Shown here piece by piece: positions 30,678 to 47,600 of a stretch of 64,000 nucleotides of DNA. The translations under genes were made by a program, and so were the position numbers. Each line of letters opens with the position of its first letter. The first letter of the stretch is position 1. The stretch spans positions 11,925,013-11,989,012 of the forward strand of contig CM073324.1 in NCBI GenBank assembly GCA_037043015.1, in the 5' to 3' direction. The stretch is from Bryum argenteum (lineage: Eukaryota; Streptophyta; Bryopsida; Bryales; Bryaceae). The notes below the pieces were generated by a model, which searched no databases, was not told the origin of the DNA, and worked only from the letters and a program-made list of their open reading frames with translations.

Positions 30678-33600
30678 ACAGTGTGCTTTTTCTCATGTGA
30701 AAAGCCAGTTGGTCTTTCGTCAATTGGTGGGCGTTTGCGTCCTTTGGAAAATGCTGATTTGATCTATCAATTGCTCATGCTGTAGAGATTTGTGCAATAA
30801 TGTGCATGCTAATCATCCATTTGACTATTTCACTTGCATGAGTGAACAATTTGACATGTTGAGAGCGTCTCTATGATTGTACAGTAGCACGCAAATCGGT
30901 ATGTGATATTGAAGGTAATTTGGGAATCCAAACTGCGGCTATATTTTTTGTATTTGGAGCTAACCAGTATTTTGTTAAATATCTTCCATATTTGTTGGCT
31001 AATACAAATTCAGCCTACAAAAATGATGACTTAGCCTATAAAGCTTTGAAAAGTGTAGGATGAAGAACCTATGAACATTTCGAAACGATTTTGGCCTATG
31101 CAATGAAAAAAATGTAGGATCTTTTGCATACAAATATTATGAGTTTATTTTGTAAAAAGTCATTCCTTTGTAAATAGATTAAAGAGAGTTTGAATCTTTG
31201 CTAACAAAATCAAGTAGTCCTTAAAAATACTGATGAGGATTTTCAACTTTTAACTCCTTTGTAACTTAGGAACCTCAGTCATATATTTAGACTAACTCTC
31301 ACAAAAAAAAATTGGTCAATTCTTGGCCCTCAAACATGGTGAAGCGCTTAGCCATATTCAACTCCTCCCAATGATGCTATTTAGTGATCAACTTTGGATC
31401 CAAAACCTAAAACATCAATATATTTAAGAGATTCTAAAAAAGTTGCCATTTTTTAAAATACAATTTTATTTTGATTGTAGGATGCAACCTATGCTCTCCA
31501 GAAAATAGCCTTTGTCCTTTGCTAGAAGCAGGGAATTTACCTTAATATTCGTAAAAACTTTTTGGACTTTAATCCACCACCTTCTATTCCATATACCACG
31601 CCACTTTTTGGAACACCCCCTCAAAATAACAAGAGGTTGACTTGGTGATTTGAACTTGAATTGTATTTTGAAAAGTGTCAATTTTACAAGAATGTGCGAT
31701 TTGGATTGCCTATAACTTGTGAGTGATCATATCACAAACTAGCCATTAGCGTTACATCGGATAGCAAAACATCAAATCTAGAAAAAGAATCTCAACCGTC
31801 AACTTAAAAGCGTGTTTTATCGAGAGTTTTGCCAGAATGTGGTATTATTTATGTTTCATCTTGAACGCCCACATAAAGTAATAGACAAAATAAGCTCGGA
31901 TTGGTGTAAACCACATCTTATGTTCATTGAAAATTTAACCGAGCTAACTGCTTGGGTTAGTTTGAACTATGTTGAGAAACCTGAAAGCTTCCAACAACTT
32001 CATGTTTCCCAGATTTTTAGTTTTTAACCATTAGATGGAATTTCTTGAACTGGAAATACATTAAGTCTCATTTTAATACTTCAACATCAAGTCCCATTTT
32101 TACTTCAAAATTCTAACGGTAATTTACTACGTAGACCAATATACAAATTTTCATGAAAAGCATGAACAAGATATGAAGAATTATTAAAGAATTCTATGAT
32201 AAGCAACTACATTTAACCCACCAAGTAATAATGTAATATAGTGAACAAATCAACATGTACTTTTAAGAATAGTGAATAGATAGAAAACCTTATTCAGTGT
32301 TTGAACATATTTTATCAAACCAACTCAAGTGTAACACTAAAGTGATATACTCCTAATAATAATTAAGTTAAGCTATTGACACTTTTAATGCTAAGAAATT
32401 TCAATATGGAGGGTTTAAAATTATACAAATAAACAACAATAGGACTCATAAATATAGGAACTAGAATGGATAGTTTCATTGTGAATGCTTATTAATTGAT
32501 TCATGTACACATCTGGGGTAAAATGATTGAATTTAAACAACCTTCAATAATTTTAAAATGATCAGACAAATTTCATTATAATGTCAAATTAAATGTTGAA
32601 TCACGTTTATAGTTCTTCAAATCTAACTCAATAAGAATAATACTAGTGCCAAACTTTGACTAGTAGATGGACTAAAACATCAATATTTTCAACAGTTAAG
32701 ATAATTTCCAATTAAATATCTAATCTCATATATGTTTCCAAAAACAATCAACGTAGAAATTACTTGAACTTTTATGCACTATAAAGCCAATAACTAACCA
32801 ATAGTACCTCCAATTTCTTACGTCTTTCCTCGAAAAAACCTTCAATTTAATTTATATGTTCAAATAATGATAATAGAAATACTAGAAGAGCTTCTCTTGA
32901 GCATCATAATCTTGGGATTGCCAAAGTATGCAAGGCAGTTGCATCATGGCTTTATCTACGAGATTGACTCTCTTATACAAGAATGAGCACACAAACATTA
33001 TAAGAGAATTGATCGCAACAATGGTTAAGAACCAACTTCACCACTTAGAAAAGAATTAACCTCACTACTCAGAAGAGAACTAACCTCATCACTAATAAAG
33101 AATGAACCTTACTATGAAAAGACAACTGACAAATACCTAACTTTGTCATCAAGAAAAAAACTAATTTCACAACGAGATGAGAATCAACTTCATTACCAAG
33201 AAAAGAATTAACTTCATCATTACGAAGGGAATCAACCTCATTACTTGCATACCGTTCAGATTACTTAATTCGTGCATCTTATTTCTTTTTTTCTTATTAG
33301 ATTAAATCTCTTGGTGTTAAGATTTACAATGTTCTTTATTGAGTCATCTACACTTGCAAACTTCTATGTGTAATTTGAATGTTTGCTTCAATCTTCCATG
33401 TGTAATTTGAATGTTTGCTTTAATTTGCTTGATCAAGCTTAAATTCTTAGCTATCATGGCTCATTTAACCCAGAACACATTCCAACAAGGTTCACTAGTC
33501 GCACTTGTTATTGTATACGGCCGGGTTTATGGTTTGGTGGTGTCAGACTAATATTTCTATGATAGTAATTAATGTTTAAAAAATTAGGTAACGAACTCCA

Positions 33601-35598
33601 AAGCAATAATTAGTCTAACTCTTTAGTCTTATATATTGAATGTTGCTATTATTGTGGGAATCTTATATTTGAACTTTAAATAATCTTCACAACTTTCAAT
33701 AGATTTCGGCAAGAAAAATTTATTGTTTACAGTTTTGTAAACTAACAAATATCAATAAAACAATAGGAGTTATGAGAATGGGAAATTTGTCTAGAGCCAT
33801 GGGGCCTTGTTATATGATTCATAAGATGACAATCTTGTGATCATGGGAAATGACATCAACACAATTATTTGGTTGAAATCAAAGCTTTCTCCAAATTTAA
33901 GATTATAAGACTTTTGCTCTCTTCGACACAGCTTAAAAATTTAGTATTTTCCTTACGCACACTCTTTGTATTTTCATGTGCCTTACAAATCTTGGTTTAT
34001 CGGATTACCTCCTGATTTCATTCACACATTCCAAACCCAGTCTTTTGTTTGACATAGACTCACCTTTGGTGGATCGGACGTATTATTGCATTATCGTCGG
34101 AAAGCTTCTATGACTCACCAATTCACGCACTAACATTGTTCTTGTTATTAACATTTGCACGTATTCCAACATTGCACTATGTCAATCAAATTTTGACGTT
34201 GTGAACCAAATACTCCCGTGTTAAAAATCACCACACTCTTTATTAAAAGGAAGAGATGATTGGGCCCACAGTCTACTTCGATAGCAATAATTGAGGAGAT
34301 AATGAAAAACGCAAATCACCATCCATACACCTTCAACATTGGTAGCTCACCTAGAAGTTGGCACAAGCTTCAAATTAAAGTTTCCAAGTCTATGTGCTAG
34401 ACACAATATGGAGTACTTTGCAAACGCAGAAAACAAAGTTGTAAAGCTTTGCGGTTTGTTGAAAGAAATTGGTACAATAATCTCAAATCCAATTGATATT
34501 CATGATGATAATCAATGGTTTATCAAGCTTGCAAATAATCAAATGCAAAATGGAAGGACCAAACATATCTAGCGCCGAGTTCATTTCATTAGGCATCACG
34601 CAAAAGAGGACAAAAGAGTATTTGTGTGAACTTTGTGAAGCCCTAGGCTCAAGTAGCAAATATGAGTACGAAGCCATTGGCTCCGCAAAACTTTGAGAGA
34701 TGCAAGATAAGTTGAGACTTACAACAAGAGAAGAATGCCACAAACTCACAAACTTGTTGACTTCTACCCGCCACTGCTTATTGAAAACATGGGTAACGCG
34801 GGATCTTCTCAAATCAGGTACTGAATAATTGACAACAACTTTGTCGGGCAGTTGTAGTAGTAGCTTTTCTCCATGCAGCCTTTCCTAATATGCCCAACAA
34901 TCACCTATCACCTCGAGAAGATGCATGATTTAAGCTTAGTGATGCATACCTTTTAAAAACATTCTCAAATTCTTAGTTTGTCCCCCTTCAAAACCCCATG
35001 AGTTTCTTGAATATCAACCACAATTTTTGACCAACACAAGCATTAGTTGATTAGGCAACAACCACAATTTTTGACCAACAAAGGCATTAGTTCATTAATC
35101 CATTAACTCTCCACCCTCTTCAAATAGGCCATGGCATTCTCTATACGCATACCTTTCATTCGATCATTTTGGCAACTCACTCCTTTTAAATTTTGGATAA
35201 GCACACACATAGGTGTTCACCAATTAAACTTTGATAAAACTCGAATAACGACGTCAGTAATTTACGTGTTCAACTACAACACGTTAACAAATGCATGCTG
35301 TAACATGCTACACATCCAAGAGCTCAATTCACAAGCAGGTGCTTCTCACTTAGAATGTATAGATCTGTGAAGAATGGAAGGCACAATTCCTCAGTTTCCT
35401 TGCATATCGAGGTTTCGCTAAGAAAATAACATCTTCTTGCTTCGAGGCTGCGTTCATCTTCACATAAGCTATAGATGCAGAGAAAAGTCGCGCAAGAAGA
35501 CTCAACATGGATGCGAGAAAAGAATGACGGAAATGGCAATATCTAAAGTTGAGAAAAATGGTTTTTGTTTAATGCAGTGAGTGAATAATGTACAACGT
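30678..35598. other. AT-rich intergenic region, no gene seen
   Basis: Nearly 5 kb with no supported gene. Degenerate tandem repeats occur: about 33020-33245 (roughly 27-bp unit, AACTAACCTCATCACTAAG-like), a 34-bp duplication at about 33350-33425 (ATGTGTAATTTGAATGTTTGCTT) and a duplication at about 35023-35095 (CCACAATTTTTGACCAACA). An open frame at 34339-34572 has no recognisable similarity, no splice context and no extension, and is not called. Confidence 0.5.
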
Positions 35599-40369
<4,771 letters not shown>

Positions 40370-41854
40370 TGACTACCGCCTCCTTGTAGGAGCTACATAA
40401 CCCTACCCTTTTCCTAGCTAAATCACCCTTGTTTAATCGCCACATCATATATTACTGCTCACAGTTGCGCTCACCCGCTCCACACCCTGCAAACCACAAC
40501 CACCACAAACTTAGCACCCAAAAACTCAAACCGGTCGTACTCAACAACTGTCCTTTCACAGATCCATACCACAAAACGATCAAACCCAACTGCGTGCTAC
40601 TCCACAGGATCCAAAAAGATCGCAACCAGCCTAATTGGAACTGAAGCGCTAACCCAAGACTCAAGCTTCCTAACGGCCCAAACCCAAGGAACGGTCGGTA
40701 GTTGTCGAACACTCACGCAATTGCAACAATCGATCCGATACCTGCAAGCTTGAGAACGTGATACTATTGAGCGCCACCCCGAAGGGAATCCGACTGCGGC
40801 GTCTTCATCGCAATTTGCGGTGACTGGCTTGTCTGAGGAGCGGCACCGCGGGCGTGATGCTGCAAGTGCATTGAGGATGAAGCATGCAAGTGGGCCTGTG
40901 GGTGCGTGCGAGTCCAGCCAGTCGGGGCAGTCTAAGTTTAAGCTTAGGGCGTCAAGCTACTGCTATGGCTAAGTACCGACCGACCGGTTGTGGGAGCACC
41001 GCAAGTATGAGCGACTGTTCGTTTGTCAGCTCCGTGAGCTTCTCCTGCATCACAAGCTTCTGGCAGCTCACGACAGTGTCGCTCTTCTCTCCCCGCCTTG
41101 TTTCCATCACCCTCCTTCCCGTGCTTCACTCTCCATGGCCACCAGCGCTGGCAACTGGTCACGCCGCGGTCACCACCACCCCTAGCTAGCTACCTCAGTT
41201 GCTGGCCCTCCTATGCCCGCCACTTTCACGCTCCCGTTCCGATTGCAGCGAATACGAATTTACTTGTCTACTAAGATTACTCTACATTTACAATTTCTTT
41301 CTGTCAGCACAGTAATCATGTATAGAATATGATTTCGCCGCCCCTTGCGTTGCCCGTATGGCGGTACAAATGTACACATACTGTAACTTCCCGTGCTTGC
41401 TCAATAACAAGTCTCTTCACCGTTGGTAAACCTGCTTTATCAATGATACTTACTTGCTTTATCAATGATACTTACATGCTTTATCAATGATACTTAGTGT
41501 TCACCGCACGGAATCATTTTACGATGTTATTTTATGTTTTAGGATGTTTTCTTAAAAACTATGTTCATAAGGATCTTTGTAAGTTGTGAATTTGATTGTG
41601 AGTACACAAGAGTTGTTAATAAGCGTTACAAACGTAAATTGCTAACCGTAACACTAAATGTCACTATGGAGATTTGTAACTCCTATCCCCGTCCCTACTT
41701 AAACCTTGTCGGTGTCTCTATCTCCCAATTAAATAAATCTCCCAAATAAATTAATCGAGATTTGTTATTCCTATTCTTATCTCTACCTAAACTTTGTCAG
41801 TGTCTCTATCTTCCTCTCAGTTTCCATGTCTCAAACCCCCATTTGAAGTCCTTT
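40370..41854. other. Kinase upstream region and intergenic
   Basis: No gene supported. The first several hundred bases presumably contain the histidine kinase leader and promoter. Further on is AT-rich sequence holding the 22-bp triple repeat at 41431-41496. A second loose repeat, TGTCGGTGTCTCTATCTCCC / TGTCAGTGTCTCTATCTTCC, lies at about 41708-41815. Confidence 0.45.
41431..41496. repeat. 22-bp tandem repeat, three copies
   Basis: Three near-identical consecutive copies of a 22-bp unit, (C/A)(C/T)TGCTTTATCAATGATACT plus TA, at 41431-41452, 41453-41474 and 41475-41496. Non-coding. Confidence 0.95.
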
Positions 41855-42389
41855 TTAACTCCTAAACGACCACAGCCACCGATTCGGCTTTTATAGCCAA
41901 GGCCAAAAATAAACTTACAGTCAACTTCAAATGTTACGATCTCACATCTAGTAATTGTGTTGTTTACACTGTCGGCCAGCAATTTCGGCACGCAGCCACC
42001 AGCTCAATTCCGTTCCCACATCCTGCTGAACCTTCAAACCAATGAGATTCAATCCTTGCGGGAAAATGGTGGAAAAATAGTCTTGCATGTTGTGCCTGCT
42101 GGTTGAAGATGGTTGTTCCGGCCTGCTAGGCTATCTGTTGGGCGAGAAATCCGCTGGCTTAACTTTAACCAAATTTAGGGCTGCCCAGCAGGCGCAGCAG
42201 GGAGTGTAAACGTAGCAAATGACCCAACGGTTGAAAGTTTTCACACTACTACCGATGGTAGTCTACTTCAAGATCCTACGGTTCAAATTATCAAAAATTT
42301 CCAGAAATATTGGACGTACCCCCATTAGTACATAGTGGTCAGTGTTGGGATTTCAAGCTCCCAAAACATCGTGGATCTTTAGGGGTTAA
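41855..42389. mobile_element. TTAA-flanked MITE (535 bp)
   Basis: The left end TTAACTCCTAAACGACCAC and the right end CGTGGATCTTTAGGGGTTAA are inverted repeats with some mismatches, and TTAA stands at both edges. The interior includes TTCAAGATCCTACGGTT, a phrase also present in family 1, suggesting distant kinship. Non-coding. A minisatellite begins within about 25 bp of its right edge. Confidence 0.6.
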
Positions 42390-42414
42390 TCCATTTTTGA
42401 ATCCCCGTCTCGAA

Positions 42415-42650
42415 CCTTGTACATGTCCCAATTTCAAACCTTGTCCATATCCTCAACCTTGTTTTTATACAGGTCGTGCACCTTGTCTTTATCCAAGTCG
42501 TCCACCTTGTCTTTATCCAGGTTGTGCACCTTCTCTTTGTTCAGGTTGTGCACCTTCTCTTTATCCAGGTTGTGCACCTTTTTTTTATCCAAGTCGTACA
42601 CCTTGTCCTTGTCCATGTCCCCAACCTTGTTTTTATCCAAGTGCAATCCC
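42415..42650. repeat. 24-bp minisatellite, open in several frames
   Basis: About ten tandem copies of a 24-bp unit related to CACCTTGTCTTTATCCAGGT plus TGTG. Because the unit length is divisible by three and lacks stops, several frames stay open: one reads PCLYPSRP-like octads, another FIQVVHLV-like octads, and the minus strand reads LDKDKVHD-like octads. No start context, splice structure or similarity supports translation. Confidence 0.85.
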
Positions 42651-44142
42651 ATACCTCTTGACCTAGTCAGATTGCAATCTTATTAGTCCTTCTCGGTCTA
42701 GTCATATTTGTAACCATATTAGTCTCTCTTAATCTAGTCAGATTTGCAATCTTATTGGTCCCTCTCGATTTAGTCAAACTTGCAATCTTATTAGTTCCAG
42801 TGCAATGACAAAAATATGTATTTCCAAAATCATGAGTAACACCATTGGATTGAACTTTAGTTGTTGGGTTGGACTCTGCGTGTATATACTTCTTGCGGTA
42901 AAAATCATTGCTCCATCTAATATGTGATAAAGATACAAAAATTATTTTAGTGCTAGAAGTTTAGTTTTGGACTCTTTTCCATCGTAAGGATTTTAAAATT
43001 TTTCATTGCAAGACTATCATTTGAGCTAAAAGAATTTTTTGGTAAAAAGTGTTAAGGAGATGAAGCTAAACATCTTTCGAGTTAGATTTTATTCTACTTT
43101 AAAGCCAGTATGATAAAATATTTTATGTACTATCATGATTACACTCTTGTAATCTCTGCGACTCAAAAAATCAAATCTAAACTTGACATCATTTACAGGA
43201 GGTCTTTTATGAGGTTGTACTATTCAACAACTCACCTTCAATTCTATATATGACTATCAGTCAAAAGAACTCGTATTACTAAAAAATCCCCTCACACCTC
43301 TAGATGTTAACAAAACACTTGGATCATGAGATATTTATCCTAAAATATTTATCTTCTCAATACCTTGAGGTGCATATATTAAAACCAAATATGCTGAAAA
43401 ACTTAAATGTAACTAGAAGTGTAAAAAAATATGAAAAAAAAATCTACATTAAGTTGCTACATTTTTTGGATTCTTTATATAATAATAAAATAGACTTCAC
43501 TATGTCTCCAACACACTTTGTAGTTGGCAATTTTGATCATTCTTGATAACATGCCAACCATTTCAAAACCTAAGAACATCATTCTTTTATGCACAAAATC
43601 TAGCAAAAAAAGAATTATTGATTTTTTAAAATAATAATAAAAAAATTTAAAATTTTAAAAACTCGAGTTCGAACACCCCTGACTTTAGGAAACTTCTATC
43701 TTGATTTGTTTCAAATACATACAAAGAAAAATTACAAAACACTATCATGTAATATCTGCAAGAGCCTAAGTAAGGTAATTCAAAACACCCCAAAGCTTAG
43801 AGAAACAACCAAGCACTTAATCAAGGTAAAATTCATAACACTCAAAGCTTGGAGAAACGACCAATCTTATAAAGAAAATAGTTACTAACTGTAAGTTTAA
43901 AACTTGAGAGCAACCCTTGTAATTTGACAATACATTGTCCTATTGATTGAAGGAACTCTCAAATTACTTAGAGTTAGTTCATACTACAATGGAGAGTCAA
44001 TCAAGAATCTCAATTTTAACCAATTTATTTCAAAAACCTCAAATTGAACCAATCATGTTTGAAATGTTTTTCCTTATTTTCTTGACCGGTGAACTTCTCC
44101 ACGGTAGAGTAAAACGACCCTTATTAATAATTCCAATATTTG

Positions 44143-44190
<48 letters not shown>

Positions 44191-44405
44191 CGTGGTGAAT
44201 ACTGTACTAGTAAGAGTGAGCGTGTACAATGAGGAAAGAGCTGGAAAGGAAAATAAGGCCAAAATTAGGGCGCAAGTGGGCTGAGATGCGGCACTGCACC
44301 CATTCTTGTTGACTTCCCCACTGATAGTTGAAACTTTTATTAAAAAGTATTTTAGCCTCAGCATGAGTACTGGAGTCAAACAAAAGATGGACTTCACTTG
44401 GTAAG
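42651..44405. other. AT-rich intergenic region, no gene seen
   Basis: No supported coding region. Degenerate repeats of TTAGTC(C/T)CTCTCGGTCTAGTCA type lie at about 42662-42800, continuing the disorder after the minisatellite. A long uninterrupted poly-A run occupies about 44143-44186. Reading frames that run into the poly-A are artefacts. Confidence 0.5.
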
Positions 44406-44773
44406 TTAACCCTTAAACGCCTAGCTATACGGTTTTGGGCAGCCCAGTATCGGATCAGAGCATCTTTTGCACGTGGGCATGATGAATAGTGCACTTTTTG
44501 AACTTGGGCATCATGAATGATCCAATCAATGATGAGCTTGCAACCTCCTACAAGTATTGTACAACCCCAACCTACCTACCACAATCCTTTCAAAGCACAA
44601 AATCACTCATACAAATTGTGATTTGAATTCTAAAATTTCACTTTTTGAATGCATTAGAAGAAGGTGACCAGTTTGACATCAAAATATAAGTGAAAAGTTG
44701 AGTACATTGAGAGCTACAGAGGAGATTCTCTTGGAACATGACCCCTCGGGTCACCTTCGGCGTTTAAGGTTAA
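44406..44773. mobile_element. TTAA-flanked MITE, family 3 copy 2
   Basis: 368 bp, the same length class as the inverted copy at 3451-3817. Ends are TTAACCCTTAAACGCC and GGCGTTTAAGGTTAA with TTAA at both edges. The interior matches copy 1 in reverse orientation (GTGCACTTTTTGAACTTGGG, CACAAAATCACTCATACAAA). Its right TTAA is also the left TTAA of the next element. Confidence 0.85.
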
Positions 44774-45204
44774 CCCCTAAACGCCCAAGGGGGGGTAAAG
44801 CTCCTAACAATTGGTAATAATGCTGATTTTTTCAAAACTGCGTAAAAACAAATAAAAGATGAAAATGGAAAATCCAACCGTAGGATCTTCTTTGGAGCAT
44901 GGCAATTAGTATGACCACCAAGTTGCATGCCATTTGAAGGTATGGATTTCAAGATCCATGCAAAAAAGGGGTGAAGATCACACCACCAAAACTTTCATGA
45001 AAATTCTCTTCCGCCCACTCTCACAAATTGAGGATCAAGGTTTTTACTATTTATCCAAGGAGGGAGTAGAGTAAACCCACCGAGGAGTTGAGCAAAAAAA
45101 ACGGCGGATGAAAAATCGATGGGATGAAAGCGGGGTTGTGCACCAAAGACGGAGCCTCACATCCAAAATGTCGAAAAACGACACCGTGGGCGCTTAAGGG
45201 TTAA
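44770..45204. mobile_element. TTAA-flanked MITE, abutting neighbour
   Basis: About 435 bp with ends TTAACCCCTAAACGCCCA and GGGCGCTTAAGGGTTAA. It begins in the very TTAA that ends the preceding element. The interior contains CCAACCGTAGGATCTTC and no coding frame. The ends are close to those of family 3, but the interior differs. Confidence 0.75.
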
Positions 45205-46436
45205 ATTAATTTTCAATTGTGCCTAGAGTATGGTAGAAGCACTCATACAAGACCAATCATACAAAGGGCAACTCAACCTACTTTGAGGCGAGTGTTTGTT
45301 TGACGTATTATTGCATGTATGCCCAGAGGCCATCACACCAATGGCGAGGTCTCGGGGGTGAACACTATACTAGTTTCTACCTAGCCACTACACAAGAAGT
45401 ACTGAATTGGTGTTACATGGAAATTAGTATAATGGGTAACTTTTGGTAAAGAACACTATTTCCCGAGGAAAAAAAAATGACCAGATTTGAATTTGCTTGA
45501 ACTGTCCTTTTCGGGCTTGAAAAACTAAAAGCTGCGTATAAAAATATCTTATTTTAGAATTTAACTTCAAAAATACTCACATGCACACCTTGTAGTATAG
45601 GAAACATCCAGTAAAAATCTTAGGCAAAAATATTACTTTCAACATCTTCATCTATGCTGCCCAAAATTGCAAAAAGCCATTTTGGCTTTCTTGGACCTTG
45701 CATAGAATCACAGTCCATGCAAGATGTGCAAAGCACATTCTTGGTATGGAGTCTATGCTCATAATTCGAGGAAAGTGTGAAAGATGCTACACATTTCACT
45801 AGGAAAGTTCATCGAACACTTCCACCCCCCATCACCAAACTTGAACTCTAATTCGTGCAGAAGTGCTGCTTCACTTACACTTTACTCTGCCCAGTAAGTC
45901 ACTCATCACCTTCGCAATTTACAGACATACAAACAATATTAAAAATTAGGGTAACTGAAAATCAGTTGTTTTTATTTTTTTATTTTAAAAAATAAATAAA
46001 TTCTGGAAGCATCCACGATTGACCACAACCAAGTGAAGGACCCCCACAAAGGTGTGAAAAGAATGTGATCACTTTGCCTTTTCCCAGTCTTGAGGAGCTA
46101 GCTCCAGCCACAATTCCAAAAGAGTGACTTGGGGGCAGGGCAGAAGAAGTAGAAGCATTACTGTATACAAGACTCCAAATTCGTTATTCAACCTCTTCTT
46201 TAATAACTATAAATGTATTATTCAATTTAGAGAAACACAAAATTTAACCTTTCCACTCTAGCTCTTCCTTGTTCCAAGATCCTAAAAAGATTCTAATTGT
46301 GAAAAGCAGTGGTTTGAGATTGGTAATGATCTCAAAAGACGAAGACTTTCCATTGTTCTTGGTTCCTTTAGTGATCATTTTTTTTACTTGGTATCTTGAA
46401 ACTTTTTTGGGATATCATATTGGGTATCTCTAAGGT
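45205..46436. other. Intergenic with element remnants
   Basis: No gene. It contains a partial copy (about 45386-45472, CCACTACACAAGAAG start) of the ACTACACAAGAG family. About 45515-45700 is a right-half remnant of TTAA family 2 (ACATCCAGTAAAAATCTTAGG, GCAAAAAGCCATTTTGGCTT). The remainder is AT-rich and unremarkable. Confidence 0.5.
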
Positions 46437-46727
46437 ACTACACAAGAGTTGTAAATTACTGTTACTGATGTTAATTGTGAGCTTTAACGCTAAATTTCAC
46501 ACGTCACCATAGTGTTCCAATAAGATTGGATGTGAGAGCATGCACACTTTCTTGCAAGTGGAAGAATCTATTGGAAGTGGTGCAATTGGTGACTTGAAGA
46601 AAAGACAAGGGATATTGATTGCAATGGTGAACACTAATCTCAAGGGAGTTGAGAAATAGTGTTATCTAGGAAAAGTTACCCGTCACACTAATCTCCACGT
46701 AACACTATTTAACAACTCTTGTGTAGT
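46437..46727. mobile_element. ACTACACAAGAG-family MITE, copy 1 (nested)
   Basis: 291 bp with terminal inverted repeats ACTACACAAGAGTTGT and ACAACTCTTGTGTAGT. It is inserted inside the dispersed repeat seen at 7040-7275: there, GGTATCACTAGTGGCTAGTTAGG is continuous, whereas here GGGTATCTC...GTGGTTAGTTAGG is split by this element. A second copy lies inverted at about 47320-47600. Non-coding. Confidence 0.8.
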
Positions 46728-46860
46728 GGTTAGTTAGGAACTAGCATAGTGTTCACCCTGAAAGGGCTTAGTATTCTTGCCATTGGTGTGATGACCTCTG
46801 TGCATACATCCAAGGATAGGTCAAACGATGGGGTTTCTCTTAGTTCGTAACATGTATATT
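46728..46860. repeat. Dispersed repeat (GGAACTAGCATAGTGTTCACC type)
   Basis: Continues, after the nested element, the repeat also found at 7040-7275 and 48440-48575: TAGTTAGGAACTAGCATAGTG, then CCATTGGTGTGATGACCTC and AAGGATAGGTCA. Related phrases occur near 48000-48065. Non-coding; class not determined. Confidence 0.6.
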
Positions 46861-47319
46861 TTTACTTTAGATACATCAATTTTGAGCTTCTTTTTACTTT
46901 TGATATTGGTATGTATGGAGTAGATTAGAATTTATTCATGAAACAAAAAGTATAAGTCCAATGTTGGATAACAACAAACTAATGATAATGACATATAGGA
47001 TATAACAAAAAATATAATGATGATGGCAAATTCACGGTTTTGTATTACTTGGGACGATAGACTATTACAATGATATTGTTGTGAAAACAACGTAAATGAG
47101 ATTCAACTTCGTGAACAATAATCTAATTATGAAACATGATGTTGAAATGCTAGAACCACTTATGGCTATAAAGGAAGTTGAAGTTGAAATGATGGAAATA
47201 GAGTCCGACCTAGTTATCGATGTCGTCATGATGGAGCAAGTTGTTAACATGGTGGAAACAATGTTGGATGAAACCATTAGTAACATGATGAAACATGCTA
47301 CAGAAGAAGTGCGTAGTTA

Positions 47320-47600
47320 GTATTACACAAAGATATTAACTTTTGGTAAATAACACTATTTCTCAACTCTCTTAAGATTAGTGTCCACTTTGAATTGCCA
47401 TTGCAATCAATGTCCCTTGTCTTTTTGTAAAGGCACCAATTGCACCAATAACTTCTTTTACTTCAAAGAAAGTGTTCTTGCTTTCACATTTAGTCTTATG
47501 GTTTGAGGATAAGTTTTGTAACTCTATGGCGACGTGTCACATTTAGTGTGAAAGTTCGCCATTAACAACTGCAACACTTATTTACAACTTTCTTGTAGTG
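47320..47600. mobile_element. ACTACACAAGAG-family MITE, copy 2
   Basis: Inverted relative to copy 1. The right end is ACAACTTTCTTGTAGTG and the left end is worn (ATTACACAAAGATATTAAC). The interior shares AACACTATTTCTCAACTC, TGCAATCAATGTCCCTTGTC and CACCAATTGCACCAATAAC with copy 1 read in reverse. Non-coding. Confidence 0.7.

Noticed and set aside
34339-34572. 77-codon open frame in AT-rich DNA
   Set aside because: No similarity recognised, frame does not extend through plausible introns, surroundings are non-coding.
42310-42686. Apparent Pro/Tyr/Cys-rich or Asp/Lys-rich repeat protein
   Set aside because: All frames are open because of the 24-bp repeat unit; no gene structure supports translation.
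47096-47320. Open frame rich in Met, Glu and Val (EVEVEMMEIESDLVIDVV)
   Set aside because: Low complexity, lies between repeat copies, with no family resemblance, splice sites or promoter context.
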